A stretch of 64,000 nucleotides of DNA, from positions 62,001 through 126,000 of the forward strand of contig NZ_JADBGB010000004.1 of NCBI RefSeq assembly GCF_015220045.1. Reading direction: 5' to 3'. The stretch is from Marivivens aquimaris. Lineage in GTDB: Bacteria; Pseudomonadota; Alphaproteobacteria; Rhodobacterales; Rhodobacteraceae. The stretch's first letter is position 1; every line of letters starts with the position of its first letter. The notes under the pieces are model-generated. The model saw only the letters and a program-made list of their open reading frames with translations. It did no database searches and was not told the DNA's origin. Of the stretch, positions 25,115-35,220 are shown piece after piece. Both the position numbers and the translations under genes were made by a program.

Positions 25115-26308
25115 ATGCTCCTGACGAATGCCACGATCGCGACACTGAAAGACAACCAGACCTACGGTCTGATCGAAGACGGCGCGATTGCCCTTGCGAA
25201 TACCCGCATTGCCTGGGTCGGTCGGGCGGCAGAGCGTCCCGCAGCCTATGCCGACGCGCAAACGCATGATCTGGGCGGACGGCTTGTCACGCCCGCGCTG
25301 ATCGACTGTCACACGCATGTTGTCTTTGGTGGCAACCGGGCGGCGGAGTTTGAGCTGCGCCTGAACGGAGCCAGTTATGAAGAGGTGGCCCGCGCAGGCG
25401 GCGGGATCGTATCCACCGTGTCGGCAACCCGCGCGGCCTCCGAGGACGCGCTCTTGGCCGATGCGCTGACCCGCGTGGACGCTCTGATCGCGGAAGGCAT
25501 CACCCTGATCGAGGTGAAGTCCGGCTACGGTCTGAATCAGGACACCGAGTTGAAGATGCTGCGCGTGGCCCGTCAGATCGCGCAGGCGCGGCCTGTCGAA
25601 GTGCGCACCAGCTTTCTTGGTGCCCATGCTGTGCCGCCCGAATACAAGGGCAGGCCCGACGCCTATATCGACGAGATCTGCATTCCCACCCTGCGCGCCG
25701 CCCATGCCGAAGGGCTGGTCGATGCGGTGGATGGGTTTTGCGAGGGCATCGCCTTTGACACAGGCCAGATCGCCCGCGTCTTTGACGTCGCCGTGGAATT
25801 GGGGCTGCCGGTCAAGCTGCATGCCGAGCAGTTGTCAAACATCGGCGGCACGCAGCTTGCCGCAGAATACGGCGCGCTCAGCGCGGATCATGTGGAATAT
25901 GCCACCGATGCGGATGCGCAAGCCCTGGCGGCGTCTGGCACGGTGGCTGTCGTGCTGCCCGGCGCGTTCTACACCCTGCGCGAAACCCAAAGCCCGCCGA
26001 TCCAGTCCTTTCGCAATCACGGCGTGCCGATGGCGCTGGCCACCGATTGCAACCCCGGCTCATCCCCGCTGACCTCGCCCCTGCTGGCGATGAACATGGC
26101 CTGCACGCTGTTTCGCATGACACCGCTTGAGGCCTTGCTGGGTATGACCGCCCATGCGGCGGCGGCTTTGGGCATGGCCGATCGCGGGCGCATCACCGCA
26201 GGGGCGCAGGCCGATCTGTGTGTCTGGGACGTGACCCACCCGGCAGAACTTGCCTACCGCATTGGGTTCAACCCGCTTCACCAACGCATCTTCAGGGGAT
26301 CGCTATGA
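25115..26308 (+). CDS. hutI: Imidazolonepropionase
   Basis: This 397-residue amidohydrolase opens 4-imidazolone-5-propionate to N-formimidoyl-glutamate, third step of histidine breakdown. Metal-binding [19 protein letters not shown] (about residues 64-82), [19 protein letters not shown] and [10 protein letters not shown] are all hallmark HutI stretches. First gene of the rightward hut operon; its stop overlaps the hutH ATG. Confidence 0.96.
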   Translation: MLLTNATIATLKDNQTYGLIEDGAIALANTRIAWVGRAAERPAAYADAQTHDLGGRLVTPALIDCHTHVVFGGNRAAEFELRLNGASYEEVARAGGGIVSTVSATRAASEDALLADALTRVDALIAEGITLIEVKSGYGLNQDTELKMLRVARQIAQARPVEVRTSFLGAHAVPPEYKGRPDAYIDEICIPTLRAAHAEGLVDAVDGFCEGIAFDTGQIARVFDVAVELGLPVKLHAEQLSNIGGTQLAAEYGALSADHVEYATDADAQALAASGTVAVVLPGAFYTLRETQSPPIQSFRNHGVPMALATDCNPGSSPLTSPLLAMNMACTLFRMTPLEALLGMTAHAAAALGMADRGRITAGAQADLCVWDVTHPAELAYRIGFNPLHQRIFRGSL

Positions 26309-27846
26309 CAATCACGCTTACGCCGGGTGCCGCAACCCTGGCCCAGTTGCAGGACATCTGGGCCAAAGGCCATGCTGTCGCGCTAGACCCTGCCTGCCAT
26401 GCCGGCATCGCCGCTGCGCAGAAACTGGTGACAATGGCCGCCAACGGTGACGCGGCGGTTTACGGCGTCAACACTGGGTTTGGCAAACTGGCCAGCGTCA
26501 AGATCGCGGCAAAAGACGTGGCCACTCTGCAGCGCAACCTGATCCTGTCCCACTGCTGCGGTGTGGGAGAGCCATTGGACGAACCCACGACGCGACTGAT
26601 GATGGTGCTCAAGCTGTTGTCGCTGGGGCGCGGTGCCTCTGGCGTTGCCATGACCACAGTCGAGATCCTTCAAGACATGCTTGCGCGCGGCGTCACGCCG
26701 GTGATTCCCAGCCAGGGGTCGGTTGGCGCGTCCGGCGATCTGGCCCCGCTCGCCCATATGGCCGCAGCGATGATCGGAGAGGGTGAAGCCACCTATGACG
26801 GCACCCGCATGCCGGCCGGTGAGGCGCTGGCCAAGGCGGGGATCACGCCCATTGTCCTGGGTCCCAAAGAGGGGCTGGCCCTGATCAACGGCACGCAATT
26901 CTCGACCGCTTGCGCGCTGGTGGGTCTGTGGGGCGCCTGGCGTAATGCCGCGACCAGCGTGCTGACCTGTGCGCTGTCCACCGACGCGATCATGGGCTCC
27001 ACCGCGCCTTTGCAGGATGCCATCCACACCCTGCGCGGCCATGCCGGCCAGAACGCTGTGGCCCGCGCCCAACGCGCGCTGATGGAGGGCTCGGAAATCC
27101 GCGAAAGCCACCAGGACGGCGACACCCGCGTGCAAGACCCTTATTGCATCCGTTGCCAGCCACAGGTGACGGGCGCCGCGATGGACCTGCTGCATTTCGC
27201 GGCGCGCACGCTTGAGGTTGAGGCCAACGCTGTCACCGACAATCCGTTGGTTCTGGTCGAGGACGATCTGATCGTCTCGGGTGGGAATTTCCACGCGGAG
27301 CCCGTTGGTTTTGCCGCTGATCAGATCGCTGTCGCCATTTCCGAGATTGGCGCGATTGCACAGCGGCGCGTGGCTTTGATGGTGGATCCAACGCTCAGCT
27401 TTGATCTGCCGCCCTTCCTGACGCCTGATCCCGGCCTCAACTCCGGCCTGATGATCGCCGAGGTGACGACTGCCGCATTGATGAGCGAAAACAAGCATCT
27501 GGCGAACCCCTGCACCACCGACAGTACGCCCACCTCTGCCAACCAGGAAGATCACGTGAGCATGGCAGCCCATGCCGCGCGCCGCCTGTTGCGGATGAAC
27601 GCGAACCTGAACGTGATCCTCGGGGTGGAGGCGATGTGCGGTGCGCAGGGCATCGAATTCCGCGCGCCCCTGCAAACCAGCGCACCGCTTCAGGTGGCGA
27701 TGGCAACCTTGCGCGAGGCCGTGCCCAGCCTTGCCGAAGACCGCTACATGGCGCCCTCACTTGAGGCGGCCGCTGCTCTGGTGGAAAACGGTGCGTTGGC
27801 CGCGTCTGTGGACCTGCCTGCCTTTGTCAGAGGGTACGCGGCATGA
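26305..27846 (+). CDS. hutH: Histidine ammonia-lyase
   Basis: This 513-residue enzyme deaminates L-histidine to trans-urocanate. The Ala-Ser-Gly that forms the MIO cofactor is in [16 protein letters not shown] (about residues 139-154); GVNTGFG and QEDHVSM are also present. I set the start at 26305 ([15 protein letters not shown]), overlapping hutI. Usual length. Confidence 0.96.
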   Translation: MTITLTPGAATLAQLQDIWAKGHAVALDPACHAGIAAAQKLVTMAANGDAAVYGVNTGFGKLASVKIAAKDVATLQRNLILSHCCGVGEPLDEPTTRLMMVLKLLSLGRGASGVAMTTVEILQDMLARGVTPVIPSQGSVGASGDLAPLAHMAAAMIGEGEATYDGTRMPAGEALAKAGITPIVLGPKEGLALINGTQFSTACALVGLWGAWRNAATSVLTCALSTDAIMGSTAPLQDAIHTLRGHAGQNAVARAQRALMEGSEIRESHQDGDTRVQDPYCIRCQPQVTGAAMDLLHFAARTLEVEANAVTDNPLVLVEDDLIVSGGNFHAEPVGFAADQIAVAISEIGAIAQRRVALMVDPTLSFDLPPFLTPDPGLNSGLMIAEVTTAALMSENKHLANPCTTDSTPTSANQEDHVSMAAHAARRLLRMNANLNVILGVEAMCGAQGIEFRAPLQTSAPLQVAMATLREAVPSLAEDRYMAPSLEAAAALVENGALAASVDLPAFVRGYAA

Positions 27847-28643
27847 ATCCGGTTTCCGTTACCCAGGGCAGCGGCCCTGTCGTTCTGGGCCTGCCGCACA
27901 CAGGCACCTTCGTTCCTGACGCCATCATGGCGACGTTGAACGAAAATGGCCGCAAGCTGGCGGATACAGATTGGCATATCGACCGGCTCTATGCGGGCTT
28001 GCTGCCCGACGCGACGACCGTTACCGCCAATTTCCATCGCTACGTGATCGACGCCAATCGTGATCCGCAGGGGGAAAGCCTTTATCCCGGCCAGAACACG
28101 ACAAGCCTGGTCCCGCTCACCGATTTTGACGGTGCCGCGATCTGGGCCGAACCGCCCACGGCGACGGATATCGACACCCGCCGCGCGGCTTTTCACGCGC
28201 CCTATCACGCGGCGCTGGAAGCCGAGCTGAAGCGCGTGCATGCCTTGCACGGCTGCGCGATCCTGTATGATTGCCACTCGATCCGGTCGCGCATTCCGTT
28301 CCTGTTTGAAGGCACCTTGCCGGATTTCAACATCGGCACGAACCAGGGGCGCACCTGTGCGCCAGCCGTTGAGCAATCCGCACGTCAGATCTGCGAAAGG
28401 GCCGCAGACTATTCCAGCACGTCCAATGGCCGGTTCAAGGGCGGCTGGACCACGCGGCATTATGGCCAGCCCGCACAGGGCGTCCATGCAATCCAGATGG
28501 AACTGGCACAGTCCACCTACCTGCAAGACGAAGCCGCGCCCTGGGCCTATGACGAAACCAAAGCGGCAAAGCTGCGCCCGCATCTGGCCGAAATCCTGAC
28601 CACTCTGGCCGATCTGGCCCCGACCCTAGGAGGCACATCATGA
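27843..28643 (+). CDS. hutG: N-formylglutamate deformylase
   Basis: This 266-residue N-formylglutamate amidohydrolase yields glutamate and formate, the last step of the HutF/HutG route. Motifs visible: [50 protein letters not shown] and [11 protein letters not shown]. Overlaps both neighbours by ATGA. Confidence 0.94.
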   Translation: MNPVSVTQGSGPVVLGLPHTGTFVPDAIMATLNENGRKLADTDWHIDRLYAGLLPDATTVTANFHRYVIDANRDPQGESLYPGQNTTSLVPLTDFDGAAIWAEPPTATDIDTRRAAFHAPYHAALEAELKRVHALHGCAILYDCHSIRSRIPFLFEGTLPDFNIGTNQGRTCAPAVEQSARQICERAADYSSTSNGRFKGGWTTRHYGQPAQGVHAIQMELAQSTYLQDEAAPWAYDETKAAKLRPHLAEILTTLADLAPTLGGTS

Positions 28644-30310
28644 CCAACCCCCGCCACAACCTGCGCGACATATACCCCCCGACCGGCCCCGAGATCACCG
28701 CCAAAAGCTGGCTCACCGAGGCACCCATGCGGATGCTGATGAACAACCTGCATCCCGATGTAGCTGAAAACCCGCACGAGCTGGTCGTTTACGGCGGCAT
28801 CGGCCGTGCCGCGCGCACCTGGGAAGACTTTGACGCCATCGTCGCGGCGCTCAAGGATCTGGACGATACACAAACGCTGCTGGTGCAATCGGGCAAACCC
28901 GTAGGCGTGTTCAACACGCACAAGGATGCGCCGCGCGTGTTGATCGCCAACTCCAATCTAGTGCCGCATTGGGCCACCTGGGATCATTTCAACGAGTTGG
29001 ATAAAAAGGGCCTGGCGATGTACGGCCAGATGACCGCCGGGTCGTGGATCTACATCGGCACGCAGGGCATCGTGCAGGGCACCTATGAAACCTTCATGGA
29101 AGCGGGCCGCCAGCATTATGAAGGCAACCTGAAAGGTCGGTGGATCTTAACTGGGGGTCTTGGCGGCATGGGCGGCGCGCAGCCGCTGGCCGCGGTGATG
29201 GCGGGTGCATGCTGTCTGGCTGTCGAATGCGACGAGACCCGCGCCGATTTCCGTCTTCGCACGCGCTATGTGGATGAGAAAACGCACGATCTGGACGAAG
29301 CGCTTGCGATGATTGAGCGCTGGACTGCGGCGGGTGAAGCCAAGTCCGTGGCTCTGATCGGCAACGCCGCCGATGTTTTCCCCGAACTGGTCAAGCGCGG
29401 CGTCAGGCCGGATATGGTCACCGACCAGACCTCGGCCCACGATCCGGTCCACGGCTACCTGCCCCAAGGCTGGAGCGTTGCGGAGTGGCGCGAAAAGCAG
29501 GAAAGCGATCCCAAGGCTGTCGAGGCTGCCGCGCGCGCCTCGATGAAGATCCAGGTCGCGGCGATGGTCGATTTCTGGAACGCAGGCGTGCCGACGCTGG
29601 ACTATGGCAACAACATCCGCCAGGTCGCGCAGGAGGAAGGGCTTGAGAACGCCTTTGCCTTCCCCGGCTTCGTGCCCGCCTATATCCGCCCGCTGTTTTG
29701 CCGCGGCGTCGGGCCGTTCCGCTGGTGCGCGCTGTCGGGTGATCCCGAGGACATCTACAAGACCGATGCCAAGGTCAAGGAACTGATCGACGACCCGCAT
29801 CTGCACAACTGGCTCGATATGGCGCGCGAGCGGATCGCGTTTCAGGGCCTGCCCGCCCGCATCTGCTGGGTCGGTCTGGGCCTGCGCGACAAGCTCGGCC
29901 TTGCTTTCAACGAGATGGTGCGCAATGGCGAGTTGTCGGCACCTGTGGTCATTGGCCGCGATCACCTGGACAGTGGGTCGGTGGCTTCGCCCAACCGCGA
30001 AACCGAGGCGATGAAAGACGGCTCTGACGCGGTTTCAGACTGGCCACTCCTGAATGCGATGCTGAACGTCGCAGGCGGCGCGACATGGGTGTCGCTGCAC
30101 CACGGCGGCGGCGTCGGCATGGGGTTCTCGCAACACTCCGGCATGGTGATCTGCTGTGATGGCACCGAAGACGCGGATCGCCGGATCGCCAATGTCCTGT
30201 GGAATGATCCGGCCACCGGCGTCATGCGCCACGCCGACGCGGGCTATGACATCGCGCTGGACTGCGCGCGCGAAAAAGGGCTGAACTTGCCCGGCATTCT
30301 GGGGAGATAA
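28640..30310 (+). CDS. hutU: Urocanate hydratase
   Basis: This 556-residue NAD-dependent enzyme hydrates urocanate to imidazolone propionate. Family stretches are [25 protein letters not shown] (dinucleotide-binding region), [25 protein letters not shown] and [13 protein letters not shown] with the active-site Cys. Only three bases separate its stop from the Rieske gene. Confidence 0.96.
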   Translation: MTNPRHNLRDIYPPTGPEITAKSWLTEAPMRMLMNNLHPDVAENPHELVVYGGIGRAARTWEDFDAIVAALKDLDDTQTLLVQSGKPVGVFNTHKDAPRVLIANSNLVPHWATWDHFNELDKKGLAMYGQMTAGSWIYIGTQGIVQGTYETFMEAGRQHYEGNLKGRWILTGGLGGMGGAQPLAAVMAGACCLAVECDETRADFRLRTRYVDEKTHDLDEALAMIERWTAAGEAKSVALIGNAADVFPELVKRGVRPDMVTDQTSAHDPVHGYLPQGWSVAEWREKQESDPKAVEAAARASMKIQVAAMVDFWNAGVPTLDYGNNIRQVAQEEGLENAFAFPGFVPAYIRPLFCRGVGPFRWCALSGDPEDIYKTDAKVKELIDDPHLHNWLDMARERIAFQGLPARICWVGLGLRDKLGLAFNEMVRNGELSAPVVIGRDHLDSGSVASPNRETEAMKDGSDAVSDWPLLNAMLNVAGGATWVSLHHGGGVGMGFSQHSGMVICCDGTEDADRRIANVLWNDPATGVMRHADAGYDIALDCAREKGLNLPGILGR

Positions 30311-30313
30311 CAC

Positions 30314-31354
30314 ATGTTCCTGAAAAACGCCTGGTACGTCGCCGCCTGGGATCATGAGATAACCCGCGACTTGCAACAGATCATGGTGCTTGGCGAGAAA
30401 ATCTGCGTGTTCCGCAGCGAGGTTGGCGCGCTTGTCGCCCTCGAAGACGCCTGCCCCCACCGCAAGCTGCCCCTGTCCAAAGGGCGCATCAAAGGCGATA
30501 CTGTCGAATGCGGCTACCACGGCCTGACATTCAACTGCGTCGGCCAATGCGTCTGGGCGCCCGGATCCGGCGGAATCCCGTCCAATGCCAAGGTGCACGC
30601 CTATCCGTTGCACGAAAAATACGGGCTGGTCTGGATCTGGATGGGTAACCCCGCGCTGGCCGATCCGGCCGACATCTTCGAGATCGAGAATTACGACAAC
30701 CCGGCCTGGGGCATCAATCGCGGTGCCGCGATGGAACTGGACTGCAACTATCTGCTGATGTGCGACAACCTGCTGGATCCGACCCACGTGGCATGGGTGC
30801 ACCAAAGCAGCTTTGCCGCGGACGCCACCAAGGACACGCCGCTGCGGATCACCAAAACCGAAAATGGCGTGATCGTGCACCGCTGGATGATGGATCACGA
30901 ACCCGCGCCATTTTACAAAAAAGTGGTGGAGTTCGAGGGCAACTGCGACCGCCTTCAGCATTACGAAGTGCGCTATCCGTCCCATGCGCTCATCAAGGCG
31001 GTGTTCACCCCCGCCGGCACCGGAGGGCCGGACGGTTCGTTGCACGAAAACACCTTCATCATGGACAGCTACAATTTCATGACCCCCACAGATGAGGGGC
31101 GGACGCGCTATTACTGGTTCCAATTGCGCAACATCAGGCCCGATGACGACGAGCTTTCCAGGATGATGTCCGAAGACGTTCAGCACGCTTTCGAAGAGGA
31201 CAGGGACGTGCTGAACGAAGTGCAAAAGGGCATGAGCAACAAGACCTCGCCACATATTGATCTGCCCATTGACGGCGGGCAATTGCGCTTCCGCCGCCAG
31301 TTGCAGGCCATGATCAACGAAGAACGACAAGTCGACCGGCAAATGGCCGAATAG
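30314..31354 (+). CDS. Rieske mononuclear iron oxygenase, VanA-like
   Basis: This 346-residue terminal oxygenase has a Rieske [2Fe-2S] site CPHRKLP (Cys/His pair) and CGYHGLTF, then the mononuclear iron site with DNLLDPTHVAWVHQ. The start MFLKNAWYVAAWDHEI is typical of the vanillate O-demethylase group, whose members also demethylate N-methyl compounds. It follows hutU by three bases, so it is co-transcribed with hut genes. No ferredoxin reductase partner (VanB) is in the window. Substrate unknown; a methylated histidine is a reasonable guess. Confidence 0.88.
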   Translation: MFLKNAWYVAAWDHEITRDLQQIMVLGEKICVFRSEVGALVALEDACPHRKLPLSKGRIKGDTVECGYHGLTFNCVGQCVWAPGSGGIPSNAKVHAYPLHEKYGLVWIWMGNPALADPADIFEIENYDNPAWGINRGAAMELDCNYLLMCDNLLDPTHVAWVHQSSFAADATKDTPLRITKTENGVIVHRWMMDHEPAPFYKKVVEFEGNCDRLQHYEVRYPSHALIKAVFTPAGTGGPDGSLHENTFIMDSYNFMTPTDEGRTRYYWFQLRNIRPDDDELSRMMSEDVQHAFEEDRDVLNEVQKGMSNKTSPHIDLPIDGGQLRFRRQLQAMINEERQVDRQMAE

Positions 31355-31504
31355 CGGTATGTGCCACTGGGTCCACCCCAAATTCTCGATGTCGGCTTGG
31401 ACAAGGCCGCTCGGGCCATTAGCATTGCCGTTGTGGTGAACCAAAATGACCCTGATCTTGGCCTCGGACCTGAAGTAGTCCCGGAAGGTGCGTTTTTCTT
31501 CCCT

Positions 31505-32473
31505 GTGGAAGACTTCAAAGTACCTTTGGATCTGGGGTTCTTGCTCTTGCCGCGTTTCACGCTGCTGGCCTTCAGTGCTGCCCTTGATCCACTGCGTATC
31601 GCCAATCAGCTTGCGCAAAAGCCACTCTATCGATGGACCGTTTTTTCCGAGAATGGTCAGGCCATCACCTCATCTTCCGGGATGGATGTAAGCGTCCATG
31701 GCAGCCTGGATTCCTTGCCAAAAGACCTGCGTTTGCTGGTCTGCTCAGGCAATCAGGGGTTGGACGCGGCGTCAGACGCGACGGTTGCGCGGCTTCGCAA
31801 ACACGTCCGCTTTGGTGGCAAGGTCGGGGGGATTTGTACGGGCGCCGCCACTCTTGCACGTGCAGGTTTGCTGAACGATCGCATCTTCACCATGCATTGG
31901 GAAAACCAGCCCGGGTTTGTGGAAAGGTATCCTGACTTGATCCCTTCGCCGAAGCGGTTCGAGATTGACGGTGATCTCTGGACATGTGGTGGCGGTGCTG
32001 CTGCAACCGAGATGATGCTTTCGATCATCCAGCGCGATTATGGTCGGGATTTCGCGATTGTCGTCTCTGACATGTGCCTCAACTACGGTGAATTGGCACC
32101 GCACGCAGCACAAAGGTCCTCACTTGCTCGCGCGCTAAGTACCCGCAACGCCAAATTGGTTCAGGTCGTTCAGGCGATGTACAACAATATCGAAGAGCCG
32201 GTATCCTTTGATGAGCTGAGTGAGATAACCGGGCTGTCTCGTCGACAGATCGAGCGTCAATTCAAGCAATATTTGGGGGAAAGCCCCATGATTGCGTACC
32301 GCAACATCCGGCTGGATCGAGCACGCGCACTTGTCGTTGAAACTGATATGACTGTTGCGGAAATTGCCATTGCGAGCGGGTTCAGTTCTACTGGAGTACT
32401 TTCCCGCCACTACAAGGACCGGTTTGGAAACTCTCCTTCTGCGCACCAGAAAAACAAACAGAAAAGTGAATGA
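31505..32473 (+). CDS. GlxA-type AraC-family regulator
   Basis: This regulator of about 322 residues has an N-terminal DJ-1/PfpI-like domain (LGFLLLPRFTLLAFSAALDPLRIANQL; GGICTGAATLARAGLL with its Cys) and a C-terminal double AraC HTH (VSFDELSEITGLSRRQIERQFKQYLGESP, VAEIAIASGFSSTGVLSRHYKDRFG). I chose the GTG at 31505 because the alignable domain begins there; the frame is open back to 31361. Relatives (GbdR, CdhR, ArgR) control amine and amino-acid catabolism. It may serve the Rieske gene or the convergent creatinase. Confidence 0.86.
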   Translation: MEDFKVPLDLGFLLLPRFTLLAFSAALDPLRIANQLAQKPLYRWTVFSENGQAITSSSGMDVSVHGSLDSLPKDLRLLVCSGNQGLDAASDATVARLRKHVRFGGKVGGICTGAATLARAGLLNDRIFTMHWENQPGFVERYPDLIPSPKRFEIDGDLWTCGGGAAATEMMLSIIQRDYGRDFAIVVSDMCLNYGELAPHAAQRSSLARALSTRNAKLVQVVQAMYNNIEEPVSFDELSEITGLSRRQIERQFKQYLGESPMIAYRNIRLDRARALVVETDMTVAEIAIASGFSSTGVLSRHYKDRFGNSPSAHQKNKQKSE

Positions 32474-32500
32474 AGTGAGCAATAGTTATTGCTCACTTCA
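32471..32500. terminator. Bidirectional hairpin between AraC-type gene and creatinase
   Basis: Perfect 14-bp arms TGAAGTGAGCAATA (32471-32484) and TATTGCTCACTTCA (32487-32500). The left arm begins with the stop codon of the regulator gene. It sits between two convergent genes, as expected of a two-way terminator. Confidence 0.78.
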
Positions 32501-32512
32501 GATGTCTGCAAA

Positions 32513-33715
32513 CTAGCCAACCACGTTGAACTCAGGGCCGTACGGATAACCCGTGATGTTTTCGTTGCCATCCTCGGTGATGACAAGGATGTCATGCTCG
32601 CGGTAGCCGCCTGCCCCGGGCTGACCTTCGGGAATGGTCAGCATCGGCTCCATCGAGATCACCATGCCCGGCTCAAGCACCGTATCGATGTCCTCGCGTA
32701 ACTCCAGACCCGCCTCGCGGCCATAGTAGTGCGACAGAACGCCGAAGGAATGGCCGTACCCAAAGCTCCGGTACTGCAGCAGATCATGCTCTGCAAAGAA
32801 ATCGTTGATCTTGTGCGTAACCTCGGCGCAAGTTGCACCCGGCTTCAGCAGGCTAATGCCTAGCTCATGCGCGGCGACGTTGGCTTCCCAGATTTTCAGA
32901 CTGGCGGCGTCAACTTCTTCAACAAACAATGTCCGTTCCAGCGCGGTGTAGTAGCCTGAGATCATCGGGAAGGTGTTGAGCGACAGGATATCGCCACGCT
33001 CCAGAACGCGGGTTGTCACCGGGTTGTGGGCCCCATCGGTGTTGATGCCGGACTGGAACCAGACCCAGGTATCGCGGATCTCGCTGTCCGGAAAACGCCG
33101 GGCGATTTCCAACTCCATGGCATCACGGCCTGCCATCGCCACATCGACCTCGCGGACGCCTGCTTTGATCGCATCCTTGATCGCATAGCCACCCACGTCA
33201 GCGGTCGCAGCACCTGCGCGGATCAGTTCAATCTCAGCCGCAGACTTGTGCATACGCAGTTTCATCGTCGTGGGTGCGATATCTTTCTTCGCCGACGGGG
33301 ACAGGAATTCATCCAGCAAACCCAACTGCGCGAAGGATATGTGATCGCCTTCAAAGCCAATGACCTTGCCCGACCCTGTCACGGACTGGATCGCGCGCCA
33401 GTAGTTGTTCCGCTGCCAGTCGGTGTAGGTGATGTTGTCGCCATAACCGCGCCGCCACGGCTGCGCCGCGTCGATGCCAGCGCTGAAGGTCACGGTTTCA
33501 GTGGGCGTCACAACCTGTGCGTAGGGACGACCAAAGGAACAATAGAGGAAACCTGAATAATAGGCGACGTTGTGCATCGACGTCAGGACGCAAGCGTCGA
33601 CGCCCATCTCAGCCATCTGCGCGCGCAGTTTGCCTAGGCGCGCCTCATATTCGGCATCTGAAAACGGCAGGGTCTTCTGACCCTGGTGAAAGCGATAATG
33701 TTGTGGACGCTCCAT
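32513..33715 (-). CDS. Creatinase (creatine amidinohydrolase)
   Basis: This 400-residue M24-fold enzyme is predicted to hydrolyse creatine to sarcosine and urea. It matches Pseudomonas creatinase in long stretches: YYSGFLYCSFGRPYA, YTDWQRNNYW, WFQSGINTDGAHNPVTTR (catalytic His), YRSFGYGHSFGVLSHYYG, DTVLEPGMV and GGYREHDIL. The start at 33715 (MERPQHYRFHQGQK) aligns with known creatinases. No creatininase or sarcosine oxidase gene lies nearby. Ectoine hydrolase DoeA is a fold relative but matches less well. Confidence 0.92.
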   Translation of the reverse strand: MERPQHYRFHQGQKTLPFSDAEYEARLGKLRAQMAEMGVDACVLTSMHNVAYYSGFLYCSFGRPYAQVVTPTETVTFSAGIDAAQPWRRGYGDNITYTDWQRNNYWRAIQSVTGSGKVIGFEGDHISFAQLGLLDEFLSPSAKKDIAPTTMKLRMHKSAAEIELIRAGAATADVGGYAIKDAIKAGVREVDVAMAGRDAMELEIARRFPDSEIRDTWVWFQSGINTDGAHNPVTTRVLERGDILSLNTFPMISGYYTALERTLFVEEVDAASLKIWEANVAAHELGISLLKPGATCAEVTHKINDFFAEHDLLQYRSFGYGHSFGVLSHYYGREAGLELREDIDTVLEPGMVISMEPMLTIPEGQPGAGGYREHDILVITEDGNENITGYPYGPEFNVVG

Positions 33716-33981
33716 AAATCCAACTCCTATCAAGCGTTTGAGCGATGGAGATGGAAATCTCTCCTCATCGCGCAAACGACAAAGCAAGATCCCGGCGTTC
33801 AGGATGGTGAAAGAGGGTGTGCACTTTGTGCTGGCGACGCCATCACCGACCCTTGTCGCGCTGATAAGATACTGACACGCAACCCGGCTAACACCTTCAC
33901 GCCACTTCATGTCGCTTTTGGCAATTCTTCAGCCAATTTTTTCTGCGTTATCCGAGCCGTTGGCCTCATCGTGATGAGAGT

Positions 33982-35220
33982 CTACGTGACCAACGCGCGT
34001 TTCTGGAATTCCGCGTCCTTGAAGCGTTCTTCCTCAAGGATGCGTTCCAGCTTGTCGACGGCATCGATGATATCGGCCTCATTCACGAACAGCGGTGTGA
34101 TGCCAAAGCGCATGACGTCAGGGGCCCGAAAATCACCAATCACGTTGTCAGCGATCAACGCTTGCATGGCGGCATAGCCGTGCTCGAATGCGAAGGACAC
34201 GTGGCTGCCGCGCGCGGCCGGATCGCGCGGGCTGACCAACTTCAGGCCGGGGCATCGGGCTTCAACCTCGCGGATGAACAACTCTGACAGTTCGATGGAC
34301 TTGGCGTGAACCTCGCCCATGTCGGCCTTGTCCCAGATGTCCAATGCAACCGACAAAAGCGCGAAGGACGCGATCGACGGTGTGCCGATGCGCATCCGCT
34401 CGATCTTGCCCGGCATCGGACGGTAGTCGGTGTCGAAGGCAAAAGGTGCCTCGTGGCCGTACCAGCCCGACAGGAACGGCTCTACCGTCTCCAGCAGGCG
34501 GGGCGCGACGTATATAAAAGCCGGGGCGCCAGGGCCGCCATTGAGGTATTTGTAGGTGCAGCCGATGGCGAAATCGGTGTCAAATCCGCCCACATCGACC
34601 GGCACCGCGCCCGCTGAATGCGCCAGGTCCCACACGACCACTGCCCCAACTGCATGCGCCTTTTCAATAACGGCTTTCATGTCATGGCGGCGGCCCATTC
34701 GGTAATCCACTTCGGTCAGCATCACCACGCCGACCTCCTCGGTGATGGCCTCCATAACATCCTCGGGGGCGGGCGTGTGAAGGGTGTAGCCCGCATCCTT
34801 TAGTTTCATCAGCCCCTCGACCATATAAAGATCCGTGGGGAAATTGCCGCTGTCCGAAAAAACCACGCGGCGCTCCGGCACCATGGCCATGCCGGCAGCA
34901 ACGGCCTGAAACACTTTGATCGACAGCGTGTCGCCGACCACCGTGGTGCCCGCTCCCGCCCCAATCAAATGCCCGACGCGGTCACCCAGCGTGTTGGTCT
35001 GCGTGAACCAGTTTTTGGTATTCCAGCCCTTGATCAGCTCTGTACGCCATTCGTCGGTGAGAAAGTTGGTCATGGCAGGCACGGAGGCGCGCGGCATCGG
35101 GCCAAGTGAGTTGCCGTTCAGATAGATCATGCCTTCTGGCAGATCGAATTGCTGTCTTGTCCATTCAAAATCAGGGGAGTGGGCAAAACTTGGGGGTGTA
35201 TGTGTATGCTGGTGGTTCAT
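33982..35220 (-). CDS. kynU: Kynureninase with IS-derived N-terminus
   Basis: This PLP enzyme cleaves kynurenine to anthranilate and alanine. It shows FDLPEGMIYLNGNSLGPMPRA, FPTDLYMVEGL, WDLAHSAGAVPVDV and the PLP Lys in GCTYKYLNGGPGAP. The body is intact up to about 35174, where the ISKra4-type element begins. The reading frame continues into the element's left end, giving a hybrid start (MNHQHTHTPPSFAHSP) from an ATG at 35220. Kynureninases usually start about ten residues before the conserved LPEG motif, so little native sequence is lost, but the native promoter and start are gone. Confidence 0.85.
   Translation of the reverse strand: MNHQHTHTPPSFAHSPDFEWTRQQFDLPEGMIYLNGNSLGPMPRASVPAMTNFLTDEWRTELIKGWNTKNWFTQTNTLGDRVGHLIGAGAGTTVVGDTLSIKVFQAVAAGMAMVPERRVVFSDSGNFPTDLYMVEGLMKLKDAGYTLHTPAPEDVMEAITEEVGVVMLTEVDYRMGRRHDMKAVIEKAHAVGAVVVWDLAHSAGAVPVDVGGFDTDFAIGCTYKYLNGGPGAPAFIYVAPRLLETVEPFLSGWYGHEAPFAFDTDYRPMPGKIERMRIGTPSIASFALLSVALDIWDKADMGEVHAKSIELSELFIREVEARCPGLKLVSPRDPAARGSHVSFAFEHGYAAMQALIADNVIGDFRAPDVMRFGITPLFVNEADIIDAVDKLERILEEERFKDAEFQKRALVT

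Noticed and set aside
30035..31618. Minus-strand open frame of 527 codons opposite hutU and the Rieske gene
   Set aside because: Both plus-strand genes are strongly supported; the antisense translation lacks motifs.
32513..33715. Ectoine hydrolase (DoeA) or Xaa-Pro peptidase for the M24-fold gene
   Set aside because: Long stretches match creatinase specifically (FLYCSFGRPYA, INTDGAHNPVTTR, SHYYGREAGLELRED), and no ectoine genes are nearby.
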